Positions 38,946 through 47,712 of a stretch of 64,000 bases of DNA are shown one piece after another. Numbering within the stretch: the stretch's first letter is position 1; each line of letters begins with the position of its first letter. Below the pieces are notes generated by a model, which ran no database searches, was not told the DNA's origin, and saw only the letters and a program-made list of their open reading frames with translations. The stretch covers positions 1 through 64,000 of the forward strand of contig JAURWS010000055.1 of NCBI GenBank assembly GCA_030654835.1. The letters run 5' to 3'. The position numbers were made by a program, and so were the translations under genes. The stretch comes from Gammaproteobacteria bacterium (GTDB taxonomy: Bacteria > Pseudomonadota > Gammaproteobacteria > Pseudomonadales > Pseudohongiellaceae).

Positions 38946-39635
38946 ATGTCAGCCACACCACTTTGTGTTAACACTTTTGCCAATCCGCAGCCCATGCTCT
39001 GTGTCCATGATGCCTATTCTCCGCACCGCGATCAGCTGGAGAGCTTTATTCACTCCCGCTACGCAGAAACTTATAACGCCAACATCGAACACTTTCTACC
39101 CTATCTGCTGGCTACCTGGGGCGATGACGCCGTACAAGGCGTACTCGGTCTGCGTCCGGGCGCCTGTGGCCGCTTCTTTGTAGAGAACTACCTGGATACC
39201 CCTATCGAGAGCATTGTCTCTGGCTTGCAGGGTGCTCCTGTTGATCGTTCCCTGATTATCGAAACCGGCAATCTTGCCGGCAGCCGTGGCAGCAGCCAGT
39301 TGCTGTTCATTGCGCTGACCGAAGTCCTGTATCAGGCTGGGTTTCGTTGGGTGACCTTTACCGCCACGGCGCAGGTCAGCGCGCTGCTGCACCGTCTGGG
39401 CTTTGCTCCACAGGAAGTCTGTGAGGCTGATCTGCAGCGTCTGGGTACGCAGGGCAAGGACTGGGGCACTTACTACGACAATAATCCCTGTGTCGTGGTC
39501 GGCGACGTTGCACTGGCCTGGCACACGTTGCGCCGCAATGAATTCGCACAGAAGATCCTGCAGGAACACGCTGCGGAGGTCGCTTACATCGTTGCTCGTC
39601 TGCGTGCGCACAGCGAGGCCTGTCAGTATGAATAA
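38946..39635 (+). CDS. Thermostable-hemolysin-family (GNAT-like) protein
   Basis: 229 aa from ATG 38946 (GGAGTTCAGATC ahead). Matches the 'thermostable hemolysin' family (PF12261) by length and by blocks such as RYAETYNANIEHFLPYLLA, GVLGLRPGA, FFVENYLDTPIE, ETGNLAGSRGSSQLLF and FTATAQVSALLHRLGF. These blocks resemble an acyl-homoserine-lactone-synthase/GNAT fold more than a pore-former, so the family name may mislead. Here it opens an operon with an AMP ligase (8-nt overlap), diiron protein and SDR, so I infer an acyltransferase acting on the ligase product. Confidence 0.75.
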   Translation: MSATPLCVNTFANPQPMLCVHDAYSPHRDQLESFIHSRYAETYNANIEHFLPYLLATWGDDAVQGVLGLRPGACGRFFVENYLDTPIESIVSGLQGAPVDRSLIIETGNLAGSRGSSQLLFIALTEVLYQAGFRWVTFTATAQVSALLHRLGFAPQEVCEADLQRLGTQGKDWGTYYDNNPCVVVGDVALAWHTLRRNEFAQKILQEHAAEVAYIVARLRAHSEACQYE

Positions 39636-41229
39636 GCTGTGGTCCAGCCTCTGTCAGCACGCCGACATGAAGCCAGACGAGCCCGCTATCCTGCGTTTTC
39701 AAGGGCCGAACAGCGGCGCACTGGAAACTGTCTATACCTGGCGCCAACTGCAACAACAGGTGCTGGCGCTGGCGAATGCGCTGCGCGCCGATCATGTCGA
39801 GGCGCTGGCACTGCATGCCGATAACGGCCCGGCCTGGATTGTTGCCGATCTGGCCTGCGATCAGGCGGGAATCACGCTGCTGCCACTGCCGCGTTTCTTC
39901 TCGCCTGCGCAGCTGCAGCATGCACTCAAATCCGTGCCGGTTGACGCTATCCTGACCGATTCGCCGCAGCTTCTGCAGACCTTGCCGAACGGCGCGTCTA
40001 TTAGAAATACATTCACACCAGTCGGCTCGCTTGCAGGACTCGAATACCTGCAGAGTGGCGATCGTCAGAACGCGGTCAGCGTCAGGGCGCACAGCGTGCC
40101 CGCGCAGACCCGCAAGATTACCTTTACCTCCGGTTCCACTGGCGCGCCGAAAGGCGTGTGCCTGAGTGCGGAGACCATGGCCGGGGTTGCCAGCTCGATT
40201 CTCGATGCCACCAGCAGCTGTGCGATTGAACGCCATCTGTGTGTGTTGCCGCTGGCGACGCTGCTGGAAAACATTGCCGGTGTCCACGCGCCTCTGCGAC
40301 GTGGTGCACAGGTCATCGTGGCCAGCGAAGAGGTGTTGGGTTTCAACGGTAACTCCGGTTTCTCGCTGCCGACTTTTCTCGATGCATTGTCGCGCTGCCG
40401 CCCCAACAGCCTGATTCTGATTCCACAGCTACTGGAAGCCTTGGTCATGAGTGCCGACGCCGGCTGGAAGCTGCCTGACTCGTTGCGCTTCATCGCCGTC
40501 GGTGGCGCGACAGTCAGCGCCTCGTTGCTTGAGCGTGCCTGGGCTCACGGTTTGCCCGTGTACGAAGGTTATGGTTTGTCCGAGTGCGGTTCCGTCGTCA
40601 GCCTCAACTCGCCGGAAGCACGCCGTAACGGCAGTCTCGGCAAGCCGTTGGCGCATGGTCACGTCGAAATCGTCGATGGCGAGATCGTGGTCACGGGTGA
40701 GGTGTTCCTCGGTTATGCCGGTGACAAAGACTCCTGGCGCTCCGCCTCGATCGGACGCTGCCCCACAGGCGACCTTGGTTATTTCGACGCCGACGGTTAC
40801 CTGCATTTTCTCGGCAGACGCAAGAACCTGCTGGTGTCCAGCTTCGGCCGCAACATCAGCCCGGAGTGGGTGGAGGCCGAACTTGGCGCCTGTGCCCCGA
40901 TCGCGCAGAACTATGTGTTTGGTGATTCGCGACCTTATTGCGTCGCGCTGATCGCCGCGCGTGCTGCGCAGATCGGCGATCAGCAAATCGAGGACTGTGT
41001 GACCCGTATCAACGCCACCCTGCCGGAATACGCACGCATTCGCCGCTGGCACCGACTTGCTGCTCCATTGAGCCGAGGCACCGGTGTCGAGAGCGACCTG
41101 CTCACCAGCAATGGCCGCCCCAGGCGTGCACAGATAGAACAGCTATATCGTGAACAGATCGATGCGCTCTACGTTGGTTCTCCACATGTAGAACCCACGC
41201 TTTCCGCCGCTGCATCCACGCAGCCTTAG
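39628..41229 (+). CDS. AMP-forming acyl/aryl-CoA synthetase-like ligase
   Basis: 533 aa from ATG 39628 (MNKLWSSLCQHAD). ANL-superfamily motifs: P-loop TFTSGSTGAPKG (residues 166-177), GYGLSECGSV (A5), TGDLGYFDADGYLHFLGRRKN (A7/A8) and a C-terminal lid with SNGRPRR in place of the usual PxTxxGKxxR, where the catalytic Lys appears replaced by Arg. It should adenylate a carboxylic acid, perhaps a fatty or amino acid, and pass it to CoA or a partner. No carrier-protein gene is visible nearby. Overlaps the GNAT-like gene, so co-translated. Confidence 0.88.
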   Translation: MNKLWSSLCQHADMKPDEPAILRFQGPNSGALETVYTWRQLQQQVLALANALRADHVEALALHADNGPAWIVADLACDQAGITLLPLPRFFSPAQLQHALKSVPVDAILTDSPQLLQTLPNGASIRNTFTPVGSLAGLEYLQSGDRQNAVSVRAHSVPAQTRKITFTSGSTGAPKGVCLSAETMAGVASSILDATSSCAIERHLCVLPLATLLENIAGVHAPLRRGAQVIVASEEVLGFNGNSGFSLPTFLDALSRCRPNSLILIPQLLEALVMSADAGWKLPDSLRFIAVGGATVSASLLERAWAHGLPVYEGYGLSECGSVVSLNSPEARRNGSLGKPLAHGHVEIVDGEIVVTGEVFLGYAGDKDSWRSASIGRCPTGDLGYFDADGYLHFLGRRKNLLVSSFGRNISPEWVEAELGACAPIAQNYVFGDSRPYCVALIAARAAQIGDQQIEDCVTRINATLPEYARIRRWHRLAAPLSRGTGVESDLLTSNGRPRRAQIEQLYREQIDALYVGSPHVEPTLSAAASTQP

Positions 41230-41258
41230 TGTATGCAGCCTTAATGGAGGTTACCCGA

Positions 41259-41918
41259 ATGAGTACCAAACCTTTCTATGACACGCTGATTGCTGCCACC
41301 GAAACAGAACGTCAGCAGCTGGTCAGCGCTGAGATCATTCGCCGCTGCATGGTCCGCGACGTGACGCTGGACGAATACATTGCCTTTCTCACGCAGGCCT
41401 ACCACCACGTCAAATTCACTGTGCCGTTGCTGATGGCCGTGGGCGCGCGTCTGCCCGAAGAGATGGAATGGCTGCGTGAGGGAGTCGCCGAATATATCGA
41501 AGAAGAGATTGGGCACCAGGAATGGATACTCAATGACATCGCCGCCTGTGGCGGTGACAAGGAAGCCGTGCGCCACAGCAAGCCGGCCTTCGCCACTGAG
41601 ATGATGGTGGCCTACGCCTGGGACATGGTGTCGCGAGTCAATCCGATTGGCTTCTTCGGCATGGTGCAGGTGCTTGAGGGCACTAGCGTCAATCTCGCCG
41701 ATCACGCGGCCAGCCAGATAAAGGAGGCGCTTGGACTGCCGGAGGGTGCCTTCAGTTACCTGCGTTCCCACGGTTCCATCGACCAGACGCACATCAAGTA
41801 TCTGGAAAATCTGATGAACCGGTTTGAAAAGCCCGAGCTGCAGGAACTGCTGATCCACAGTACGAAGATGTTCTATCGACTCTACAAGGGCGTGTTCGAC
41901 AGCGTCATCACGCACTGA
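41259..41918 (+). CDS. Haem-oxygenase-like diiron protein (HDO/TenA/PqqC fold)
   Basis: 219 aa from ATG 41259, TGGAGG upstream. All-helical protein of the iron-containing redox enzyme group. Candidate iron ligands occur in the HDO pattern: His50 (AYHH), Glu83 with His86 (EEEIGHQEW), Glu140 (LEGTS), His171, Asp175 and His178 (HGSIDQTHIKYL). Known members include UndA (fatty acid to terminal alkene), SznF and BesC-like oxidases. Set between a ligase and an SDR, it likely oxidises a tethered or free acyl substrate. Substrate unknown. Confidence 0.8.
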   Translation: MSTKPFYDTLIAATETERQQLVSAEIIRRCMVRDVTLDEYIAFLTQAYHHVKFTVPLLMAVGARLPEEMEWLREGVAEYIEEEIGHQEWILNDIAACGGDKEAVRHSKPAFATEMMVAYAWDMVSRVNPIGFFGMVQVLEGTSVNLADHAASQIKEALGLPEGAFSYLRSHGSIDQTHIKYLENLMNRFEKPELQELLIHSTKMFYRLYKGVFDSVITH

Positions 41919-41929
41919 GCGAGGGTTAA

Positions 41930-42748
41930 ATGCGCATTCCCAACAGCACCATCGTTCTGACCGGCGCCACCGGTGGCATCGGCAGCCAGTTGGCGACGGA
42001 ATTTGCAGGGGCTGGCGCGCGGATGATTTTGGTGAGCCGCGACCAGACTCAGCTCGACGCTTTGATAAAGGCGCTGCCCGTTCCAGAAATCGCTCCGCAT
42101 CTGGCGGTAGCGGTGGATCTGCTTGATGCGGCGGGGCGGCAGAAGCTGAGAGATATCTGTGCGCAGCAGGACATTGATCTACTGATCAACAATGCGGGCA
42201 CCAACGATTTCAATCTGCTGGAGAACGCCGACCCGGCGACTGTCGCCCGGCAGATTGAGCTGAATCTCATGGTGCCGGTGCTGTTGACGCAGCAGTTGTT
42301 GCCATTGCTGCGCCGCCGTCCGTCAAGCGCCGTGGTCAATATCGGATCGGCCTTTGGCAGCATCGGCTATCCGGGCTATGCCGCGTACTGCGCCAGCAAA
42401 TTCGGTCTGCGTGGCTTCAGCGAGGCATTGCGCCGCGAGCTGGCCGACACCAGTGTGCGCGTGCTGCACGTGGCACCTCGCGCGACGCGGACGGCACTGA
42501 ACAGCGACCGCGTTGTCGCCATGAACGTCGCGCTTGGCAATGCCATGGATGATCCGCGCCAGGTGGCTCGTTTCATTGTGCAGCGCGTGCAGAACGAGCG
42601 CTGGGGACATTGTGTGATCGGCTGGCCCGAGCGTCTCTATGCGTGGATCAATGCGCTATTGCCAGCCATGACCGATGGTTCTTTACGTAAACAATTGCCG
42701 GTGATCCGCAAATTTGCGGAAGCCAATTCAAGAGGAGCGAATGTATGA
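41930..42748 (+). CDS. Short-chain dehydrogenase/reductase
   Basis: 272 aa. NAD(P)-binding TGATGGIGSQLA (11-22), NNAGTND, catalytic Ser in IGSAFGSIG and YxxxK in YCASK. A C-terminal part with a hydrophobic segment (LYAWINALLPAM) resembles SDRs working on lipids or ketoacyl groups. Starts 11 bases after the diiron gene and overlaps the next by 4 (ATGA). In the operon it probably reduces or oxidises the product of the preceding steps. Confidence 0.88.
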   Translation: MRIPNSTIVLTGATGGIGSQLATEFAGAGARMILVSRDQTQLDALIKALPVPEIAPHLAVAVDLLDAAGRQKLRDICAQQDIDLLINNAGTNDFNLLENADPATVARQIELNLMVPVLLTQQLLPLLRRRPSSAVVNIGSAFGSIGYPGYAAYCASKFGLRGFSEALRRELADTSVRVLHVAPRATRTALNSDRVVAMNVALGNAMDDPRQVARFIVQRVQNERWGHCVIGWPERLYAWINALLPAMTDGSLRKQLPVIRKFAEANSRGANV

Positions 42749-43413
42749 AAAAGCTACTTAAGATCCAACGTATGGCGAGTGCGACAGTGGTGCTGGCGGG
42801 AATTCTTGCCGCAGGCACCATGCAGGCAGCGTACGCGGAAATGACACCCGAGGTTGAGGTGCTGCAACAGCGCTGGGCCGAGGTGAATTACATGACCCAG
42901 GGCGAGACCCAGGTAGAGGCTTTCAGCACCTTGATCGAGGAAGCCCGTCTGGTGACCGAAGTGCAGAAGGATAGCGCCGAGGCCTGGATCTGGAGTGGTA
43001 TCATCAAGTCCAGCTACGCCGGTGCCAAGGGTGGGCTGGGCGCGCTTTCTTCGGCAAAGGCCGCCAAGGCAGACCTCGAAGCAGCGATGGAGTTGAATGC
43101 CGATGCAATGCAGGGCTCCGCTTATACCAGTCTTGGTGTACTCTACCTCAGCGTGCCCGGCTGGCCGGTGGGATTCGGCGATGAAGAGAAGGGCGAAGAG
43201 CTGTTGTTGAAGGGGCTGGAGATCGCCCCGGACGGTATCGATGCCAATTACTTCTATGCCGAGCACCTCTTCAAGACCGATAAATACGAAGATGCGCAGC
43301 GCTATTTGATGCGCGCTCTCAACGCCCCCTCCAGACCAGGTCGCGAACTGGCTGACCAGGGACGTCGGGGTGAGATCGAGCGCATGCTGCAGCAGATCGA
43401 AGACGCAAAGTAA
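42745..43413 (+). CDS. Periplasmic TPR-like protein
   Basis: 222 aa with a signal peptide (ATVVLAGILAAGTMQAAYA). Helical repeats follow: SAEAWIWSGIIKSSYAGAKGG, SAYTSLGVLYLSVPGWPVGFGD, DANYFYAEHLFKTDKYEDAQRYL. Similar proteins recur downstream of thermostable-hemolysin/ligase/SDR genes as far as I recall, which suggests a dedicated role in the pathway. ATGA overlap with the SDR gene. No catalytic residues evident. Confidence 0.7.
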   Translation: MKKLLKIQRMASATVVLAGILAAGTMQAAYAEMTPEVEVLQQRWAEVNYMTQGETQVEAFSTLIEEARLVTEVQKDSAEAWIWSGIIKSSYAGAKGGLGALSSAKAAKADLEAAMELNADAMQGSAYTSLGVLYLSVPGWPVGFGDEEKGEELLLKGLEIAPDGIDANYFYAEHLFKTDKYEDAQRYLMRALNAPSRPGRELADQGRRGEIERMLQQIEDAK

Positions 43414-43426
43414 GCGGCCATTGAGA

Positions 43427-43459
43427 GCGAATGGCCAATCGACATGAATGGCCATTCGC
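43427..43459 (+). other. Hairpin between periplasmic protein and regulator genes
   Basis: GCGAATGGCC (43427-43436) and GGCCATTCGC (43450-43459) form a perfect 10-bp stem with a 13-nt loop. It ends 17 bases before the regulator ATG and has no U-tract, so it may slow transcription, stabilise the upstream mRNA or bind a protein rather than terminate. Confidence 0.5.
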
Positions 43460-43476
43460 AGCCAATGGAGAGAGAC

Positions 43477-44157
43477 ATGCAGGTTCTGCTGGTGGAAGAC
43501 AATCTGGCGCTGGCGCAGGCGATTGAGCGTGCGCTGCGCGGCGCTGGCTTCAGCGTCAATCACGTGGACCGGGGCGAGACTGCACTGGTCGCAATCCGCA
43601 CGGCACATCCCGACATTCTGATTCTGGACCTCGGACTGCCCGGCATGGACGGGCTGCAGGTATTGCGCACCGCGCGCAATGAACACTTTACGAACCCCGT
43701 CCTCATTTTGACCGCCCGTGACAGCACCCGCGACAAAGTCTCCGGGCTGGACGCGGGCGCCGATGACTATCTCGCCAAACCCTTCGAAATCGCCGAGCTG
43801 CTCGCGCGCCTGCGGGCGCTGGAGCGCCGACTCGGCACCGTGAAAAGCAAGAACATCGTGATTGGTGATGTCGTTCTCGACACCCACAGTCTGGAAGTCA
43901 CCCTGGCCGGCGAGAGCGTGGCCATGTCCCGCCGTGAATATATGCTGTTGAAATCGCTGATGGAGAGCGCCAACAAGGTGCAGACCCGCGAGATGCTCGA
44001 CAGCAAACTCTACAGCTGGGGCGAGGAGGTCAGCAGCAACACGGTGGAGGTGCACATCCACAACCTGCGCAAGAAGCTGCCGGTCGGGTTTATCCAGACG
44101 GTGCGGGGCGTGGGCTACGTCATCAAGAAGCAAGCCGGGACAGACGGTAGCGCATGA
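43477..44157 (+). CDS. OmpR-family response regulator (PmrA/QseB-like)
   Basis: 226 aa from ATG 43477 (GGAGAGAGAC ahead). Receiver with ED7-8, Asp51 in LILDLGLPGMDG, Lys in LAKPFE; winged-helix DNA-binding domain (about 128-222) with SRREYMLLKSLM and NTVEVHIHNLRKKL, QTVRGVGYVI. This is the QseB/PmrA branch, whose members bind CTTAA-type direct repeats; such boxes are present at 38880 and 47627. Overlaps the kinase gene by 4 nt. Confidence 0.92.
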   Translation: MQVLLVEDNLALAQAIERALRGAGFSVNHVDRGETALVAIRTAHPDILILDLGLPGMDGLQVLRTARNEHFTNPVLILTARDSTRDKVSGLDAGADDYLAKPFEIAELLARLRALERRLGTVKSKNIVIGDVVLDTHSLEVTLAGESVAMSRREYMLLKSLMESANKVQTREMLDSKLYSWGEEVSSNTVEVHIHNLRKKLPVGFIQTVRGVGYVIKKQAGTDGSA

Positions 44158-45575
44158 CTTCGATAAGACTCTTTCTGACGCTGACTCTCATCGCCATCAT
44201 CGTGATGGTGAGTTTTCTGTCGTCGTTGCGCGGTTACCGCGAGAGTATGTTGGAAGCCGAGAGCCTGTTTGATCTGCAGTTGCTGGAGCATGTCAAGCTG
44301 CTGAGTCTGCTCAATCCCGAATTGAGCTCGGCGGGATACGCCAGAGTAGTCGAGGAATTGCTGTTGCCGCAGCAGAACGATCTTGCCCTGAGTGCAGAGA
44401 TGCGAATTGCCTATCAGGTGTTCGATCCGAATGGTGCGTTGGTGCTGCGCTCCGTGCTGGCGCCCGTCACGCAGATGACGCCCTTCGAGGTTGGCTACCG
44501 GGATGTGAATTTCAATGGCTATCGCTGGCGCGTGCTGGCTATCCGCGACCCTGAGCGGCAACACTGGCTGATGGCGGCACAGCGTTATGATTTGCGTTAC
44601 CAATTGGCAGAACGGGTGATTCTGGAGGCGGTGGTTCCGACCCTGCTGAGCATTCCGCTCGCGGCACTGCTGATCTGGTTCATCGTGGGTTATGGTCTGC
44701 GCCCAATCCGGGTGCTGGCGCGCGCTGTGCATTCGCGCGAGGCCTCGGACTTGAGCGGTGTGGAGCTGGAAGGTATTCCGAAAGAATTGACGCCCTTGAC
44801 GCAGTCTACGAATGATCTGCTGCGTCGCCTGCAGTCTTCGTTCGGGAGGGAGAAGCGTTTCGCAGCGGACGCTGCCCACGAACTGCGGACGCCTATCAGC
44901 ACTCTCAAGGTACAGATTCACAATCTGCAGGCAGAGCTTGCCGGGAATGCAACGAACGCCGAGGCCATTGCCACTGCGGCGGATCTGCATCAGGGTATCG
45001 ATGCCATGGGGCACCTTGTCGAGCAGATACTGGTGCTCAATCGCACCGCGCCGGATCAGTACATGGTGCAGTTCTTGCCGGTGGACGTTTACGAACTGGT
45101 GCGCGATGTCGTCAGCGCCGAGTATGAACAGATACTGCAGCGCGATCAGAATTTTGAGCTGGAAGGCGCCAGTGCCGTTGTAAAGGGCGATGCCACGGCG
45201 CTGCGCTCACTGGTGGTCAATGTGTTGACGAATGCCTCCAAATACACGCCGCAGGGCGGAAGCATTCTCATGCGGGTGGAGCGCGTCGAACATGCGGGGA
45301 ATGCCGAAGCCCAGGTGCAACTGCAGATCGACGATTCCGGGCCTGGCATTCCAGAAACTTATTACGAGCGGGTGTTTGACCGTTTCTATCGCCTCGATGG
45401 CGACCGGCATTCCTCTGGTGTTAGCGGCTCGGGGCTGGGTCTGGCGATTGTAAAACACATCGTGGAAATGCACGGCGCACAGATTGCGCTGTCGAGATCA
45501 GAGAGGCTGGGAGGGCTGTGTATCACCATAACCTTTCGCGCCTTCGACGTTGACGCCGACACTGGTAACCAATGA
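44154..45575 (+). CDS. Two-component sensor histidine kinase (QseC/PmrB-like)
   Basis: 473 aa. TM1 about 5-24, a periplasmic domain of about 130 residues without obvious metal clusters, TM2 about 158-180, HAMP-like linker. HisKA has FAADAAHELRTPIS (His242), and HATPase has NVLTNASKYTP, DDSGPGIP and GSGLGLAIVKHI. Pairs with the regulator by a 4-nt overlap. Its signal could be iron, envelope stress or the operon's product. Confidence 0.9.
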   Translation: MTSIRLFLTLTLIAIIVMVSFLSSLRGYRESMLEAESLFDLQLLEHVKLLSLLNPELSSAGYARVVEELLLPQQNDLALSAEMRIAYQVFDPNGALVLRSVLAPVTQMTPFEVGYRDVNFNGYRWRVLAIRDPERQHWLMAAQRYDLRYQLAERVILEAVVPTLLSIPLAALLIWFIVGYGLRPIRVLARAVHSREASDLSGVELEGIPKELTPLTQSTNDLLRRLQSSFGREKRFAADAAHELRTPISTLKVQIHNLQAELAGNATNAEAIATAADLHQGIDAMGHLVEQILVLNRTAPDQYMVQFLPVDVYELVRDVVSAEYEQILQRDQNFELEGASAVVKGDATALRSLVVNVLTNASKYTPQGGSILMRVERVEHAGNAEAQVQLQIDDSGPGIPETYYERVFDRFYRLDGDRHSSGVSGSGLGLAIVKHIVEMHGAQIALSRSERLGGLCITITFRAFDVDADTGNQ

Positions 45576-45603
45576 CGTTTTGAAAACAGGCAGGCAACAA
45601 GAC

Positions 45604-45978
45604 ATGGCACCATCAAAACATATCCCGGGCAACTATGGTCGCAAACTCAAGTGGCGGATGCGGCACCTGACTGCCGCTGCATTGTGCTGCGTGGCGATGA
45701 GCGCGCAGGCGCAGACGCCGGTTTTCGAGATCGAGATCCGCGAGCACCTTTTCTATCCCTCGGAGTTGAAGATTCCTGCCGGACAGAAGGTGAAGCTGAT
45801 CATTCACAACCGGGATGCGACTCCCGAAGAGTTTGAGAGCTACGAGCTGAACCGGGAGAAGGTCATCATTGGCAACACGCAGGGGATTGTCTTCATCGGT
45901 CCGCTCAAAGCGGGCGAGTATCCATTCTTTGGCGAATTCAATCCGAAAACGGCACAGGGGAAAGTCATCGTTGAGTAA
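45604..45978 (+). CDS. Periplasmic cupredoxin-domain protein (FtrB/EfeO-cup-like)
   Basis: 124 aa. A twin-basic N-terminus and signal peptide (LTAAALCCVAMSAQA) precede a cupredoxin_1 domain (IREHLFYPSELKIPAGQKVKLIIHN, FIGPLKAGEYPFFGEF). Usual type I copper ligands are not obvious; the domain resembles those preceding FTR1 permeases, such as FtrB of FtrABCD systems. It is 45 bases upstream of the FTR1 gene, so a role in ferrous iron oxidation or delivery is likely. Confidence 0.8.
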   Translation: MAPSKHIPGNYGRKLKWRMRHLTAAALCCVAMSAQAQTPVFEIEIREHLFYPSELKIPAGQKVKLIIHNRDATPEEFESYELNREKVIIGNTQGIVFIGPLKAGEYPFFGEFNPKTAQGKVIVE

Positions 45979-46023
45979 TTTTGAGCTGGTATTCAGAACG
46001 GTAAATCCGGGGAGACGTGTGGT

Positions 46024-46851
46024 ATGACCAGTGCCGTGATCATCGTTCTGCGCGAAGTATTGGAGGCCGTGCTGATCATCTGCATGCTGCTGGCGTCCTC
46101 CCGCGCTCTGGGGCTGCGTTTCCGCTGGCTGCCGCCCGCGCTGCTTGCCGGGCTGGCAGGCGCCTTCATTTATGCCGTGTTTCTGGAAGATATCTCCCAG
46201 GCCTTCGAGGGATTCGGGCAGGAGATCGTCAACGCAGTGCTGCTGCTCCTGATCACGTTGCTGCTGCTGGCCCATAACATTCTGGCTATGCGCGAATTCA
46301 AGGCACCACAGATTGCACGTCTGCCGACGCTGTCGCTGTTGATTCTGTCAGCGACAATCGCCATGGCCATCGTCCGCGAGGGTTCGGAAATCTACTTGTA
46401 TGTTTACTCTTACGGCGTGGTCGCCGGTGATATAACGTCGGTACTCTCCGGTGGTGCCATAGGCGCAGGCATTGGCTTCAGTCTCGGCACTTTCATTTAC
46501 TTCGGTCTGCGAACTTTGTCGGCGCGGCACTGTCTGTTGTTCAGCTGCATCATGGCCCTGGTCATCGGTGCGGGGATGAGCTCGCAGGCGGCACTCTTTC
46601 TGGCGCAGGCGGACCTGCTGTCGGCCTCCGAACCCTTGTGGGACACCTCAGCTCTGATTGCAGAGTCATCGTTGCCGGGCGAGTTGCTGCAGGCCGTGAT
46701 TGGTTACGAGGCCAGTCCGATTGCCACGCAGGTAGGTATGTTTGCAGGCGCCCTGATGCTTTCGGTCGCGGCCATGGGGATCGGAATTTTTTCAGTCAGA
46801 AACCTCGCCTCAAATCCCGAAGCAATACGGACACAACGGAGTAACGAATGA
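46024..46851 (+). CDS. FTR1-family iron permease
   Basis: 275 aa, seven membrane helices. Two REXXE iron-handling motifs are present: REVLE (residues 10-14) and REGSE (118-122). Imports iron after oxidation, usually with a cupredoxin or multicopper partner; the cupredoxin gene precedes it. Together with the diiron enzyme in the same operon this suggests iron supply for the pathway. Its last four bases overlap the next gene. Confidence 0.9.
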   Translation: MTSAVIIVLREVLEAVLIICMLLASSRALGLRFRWLPPALLAGLAGAFIYAVFLEDISQAFEGFGQEIVNAVLLLLITLLLLAHNILAMREFKAPQIARLPTLSLLILSATIAMAIVREGSEIYLYVYSYGVVAGDITSVLSGGAIGAGIGFSLGTFIYFGLRTLSARHCLLFSCIMALVIGAGMSSQAALFLAQADLLSASEPLWDTSALIAESSLPGELLQAVIGYEASPIATQVGMFAGALMLSVAAMGIGIFSVRNLASNPEAIRTQRSNE

Positions 46852-47597
46852 TACGATCCTGCGGCATCTTGTGCGCGGCCGGTGGCCGGGTGTCTTTTCT
46901 TCTGGTGGGGATGCTGATAGGCATTCCGATTCATGCAGACAACCTGCTTCATCACAACGGAGTGGGGCGAGTTTACGATCCTTATGTGCAACCTTTGGAA
47001 CGCGAGCTTGAGCTACGCACGTACTACCAGACCGACGATGATCCCATTGAGAGCGATATTCTGCGTCAACGAGTGGGCTTCGGAGCTGCCATCAATGAGC
47101 GTGTGTTTGCAGAGCTGTACCTGATCGGCATGAAACTGCCAGGGAGCGCCATGCGTCTGGAATCGTATGAGCTGGAGAGCAAGATACAACTGACGGAGCA
47201 GGGCGAGTATGCCGCCGACTGGGGGCTGCTGGTGGAGCTGGAGCGCCAGCGCAGTGAGAGCATCGCTGAATTGGCAACCACGCTGTTGGTCACCCGCCAG
47301 TGGGGCAACTGGGTGGGCACGGTGAATCTCGGTGTCGAATACGAGTACGGGTCCAATATCCGCAACGAGTTCGACACCTTCATGTCGGCGCAGTGGCGCT
47401 TGCGCTATCGTGAGAGTCTGGAACCAGGCATTGAAATTTATGCCGACGAGTTCACCCATGGCGTGGGCCCGGTGCTCACAGGACTGGTACGCGGCAGTGG
47501 AAATCAGAAATGGTACTGGGAGGCCGGCATCATATTGCCTGCCAACGACACGACCCCTGCTTACACCTACCGAGTGCTGCTGGAGTATGAATTTTAA
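46848..47597 (+). CDS. Outer-membrane beta-barrel-like protein
   Basis: 249 aa. Signal peptide (VSFLLVGMLIGIPIHA) followed by alternating amphipathic strands (ELELRTYYQTDD, WRLRYRESLEPGIEIYADEF, YTYRVLLEYEF). It ends in Phe, the recognition signal for the Bam complex. No known family recognised. ATGA overlap with the FTR1 gene suggests it helps metal passage through the outer membrane, though that is inference. Confidence 0.7.
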   Translation: MIRSCGILCAAGGRVSFLLVGMLIGIPIHADNLLHHNGVGRVYDPYVQPLERELELRTYYQTDDDPIESDILRQRVGFGAAINERVFAELYLIGMKLPGSAMRLESYELESKIQLTEQGEYAADWGLLVELERQRSESIAELATTLLVTRQWGNWVGTVNLGVEYEYGSNIRNEFDTFMSAQWRLRYRESLEPGIEIYADEFTHGVGPVLTGLVRGSGNQKWYWEAGIILPANDTTPAYTYRVLLEYEF

Positions 47598-47626
47598 TGT
47601 GTTGTGGGAGTCTAATGTGCAGTCAC

Positions 47627-47654
47627 GTTAAGCTCAGCTTAAGGTTGACTTAAG
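47627..47654 (+). promoter_or_regulatory. Triple PmrA/QseB-like half-site upstream of the sulfatase operon
   Basis: Half-sites GTTAAG (47627), CTTAAG (47638) and CTTAAG (47649) repeat at exactly 11 bp. A further CTTAAT occurs at 47669. CTTAAG-N5-CTTAAG matches the PmrA box consensus. The start codon of the sulfatase gene is 59 bases downstream. Confidence 0.65.
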
Positions 47655-47712
47655 ATTGGGTAATTAGGCTTAATCCCGAAGCTGCCAATCAATTATTCGG
47701 GATTCAGACCCT

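Noticed and set aside
42754-44133. Minus-strand open frame of 459 codons
   Set aside because: Overlaps the periplasmic repeat protein and regulator genes, both with clear motifs; composition is that of a shadow frame.
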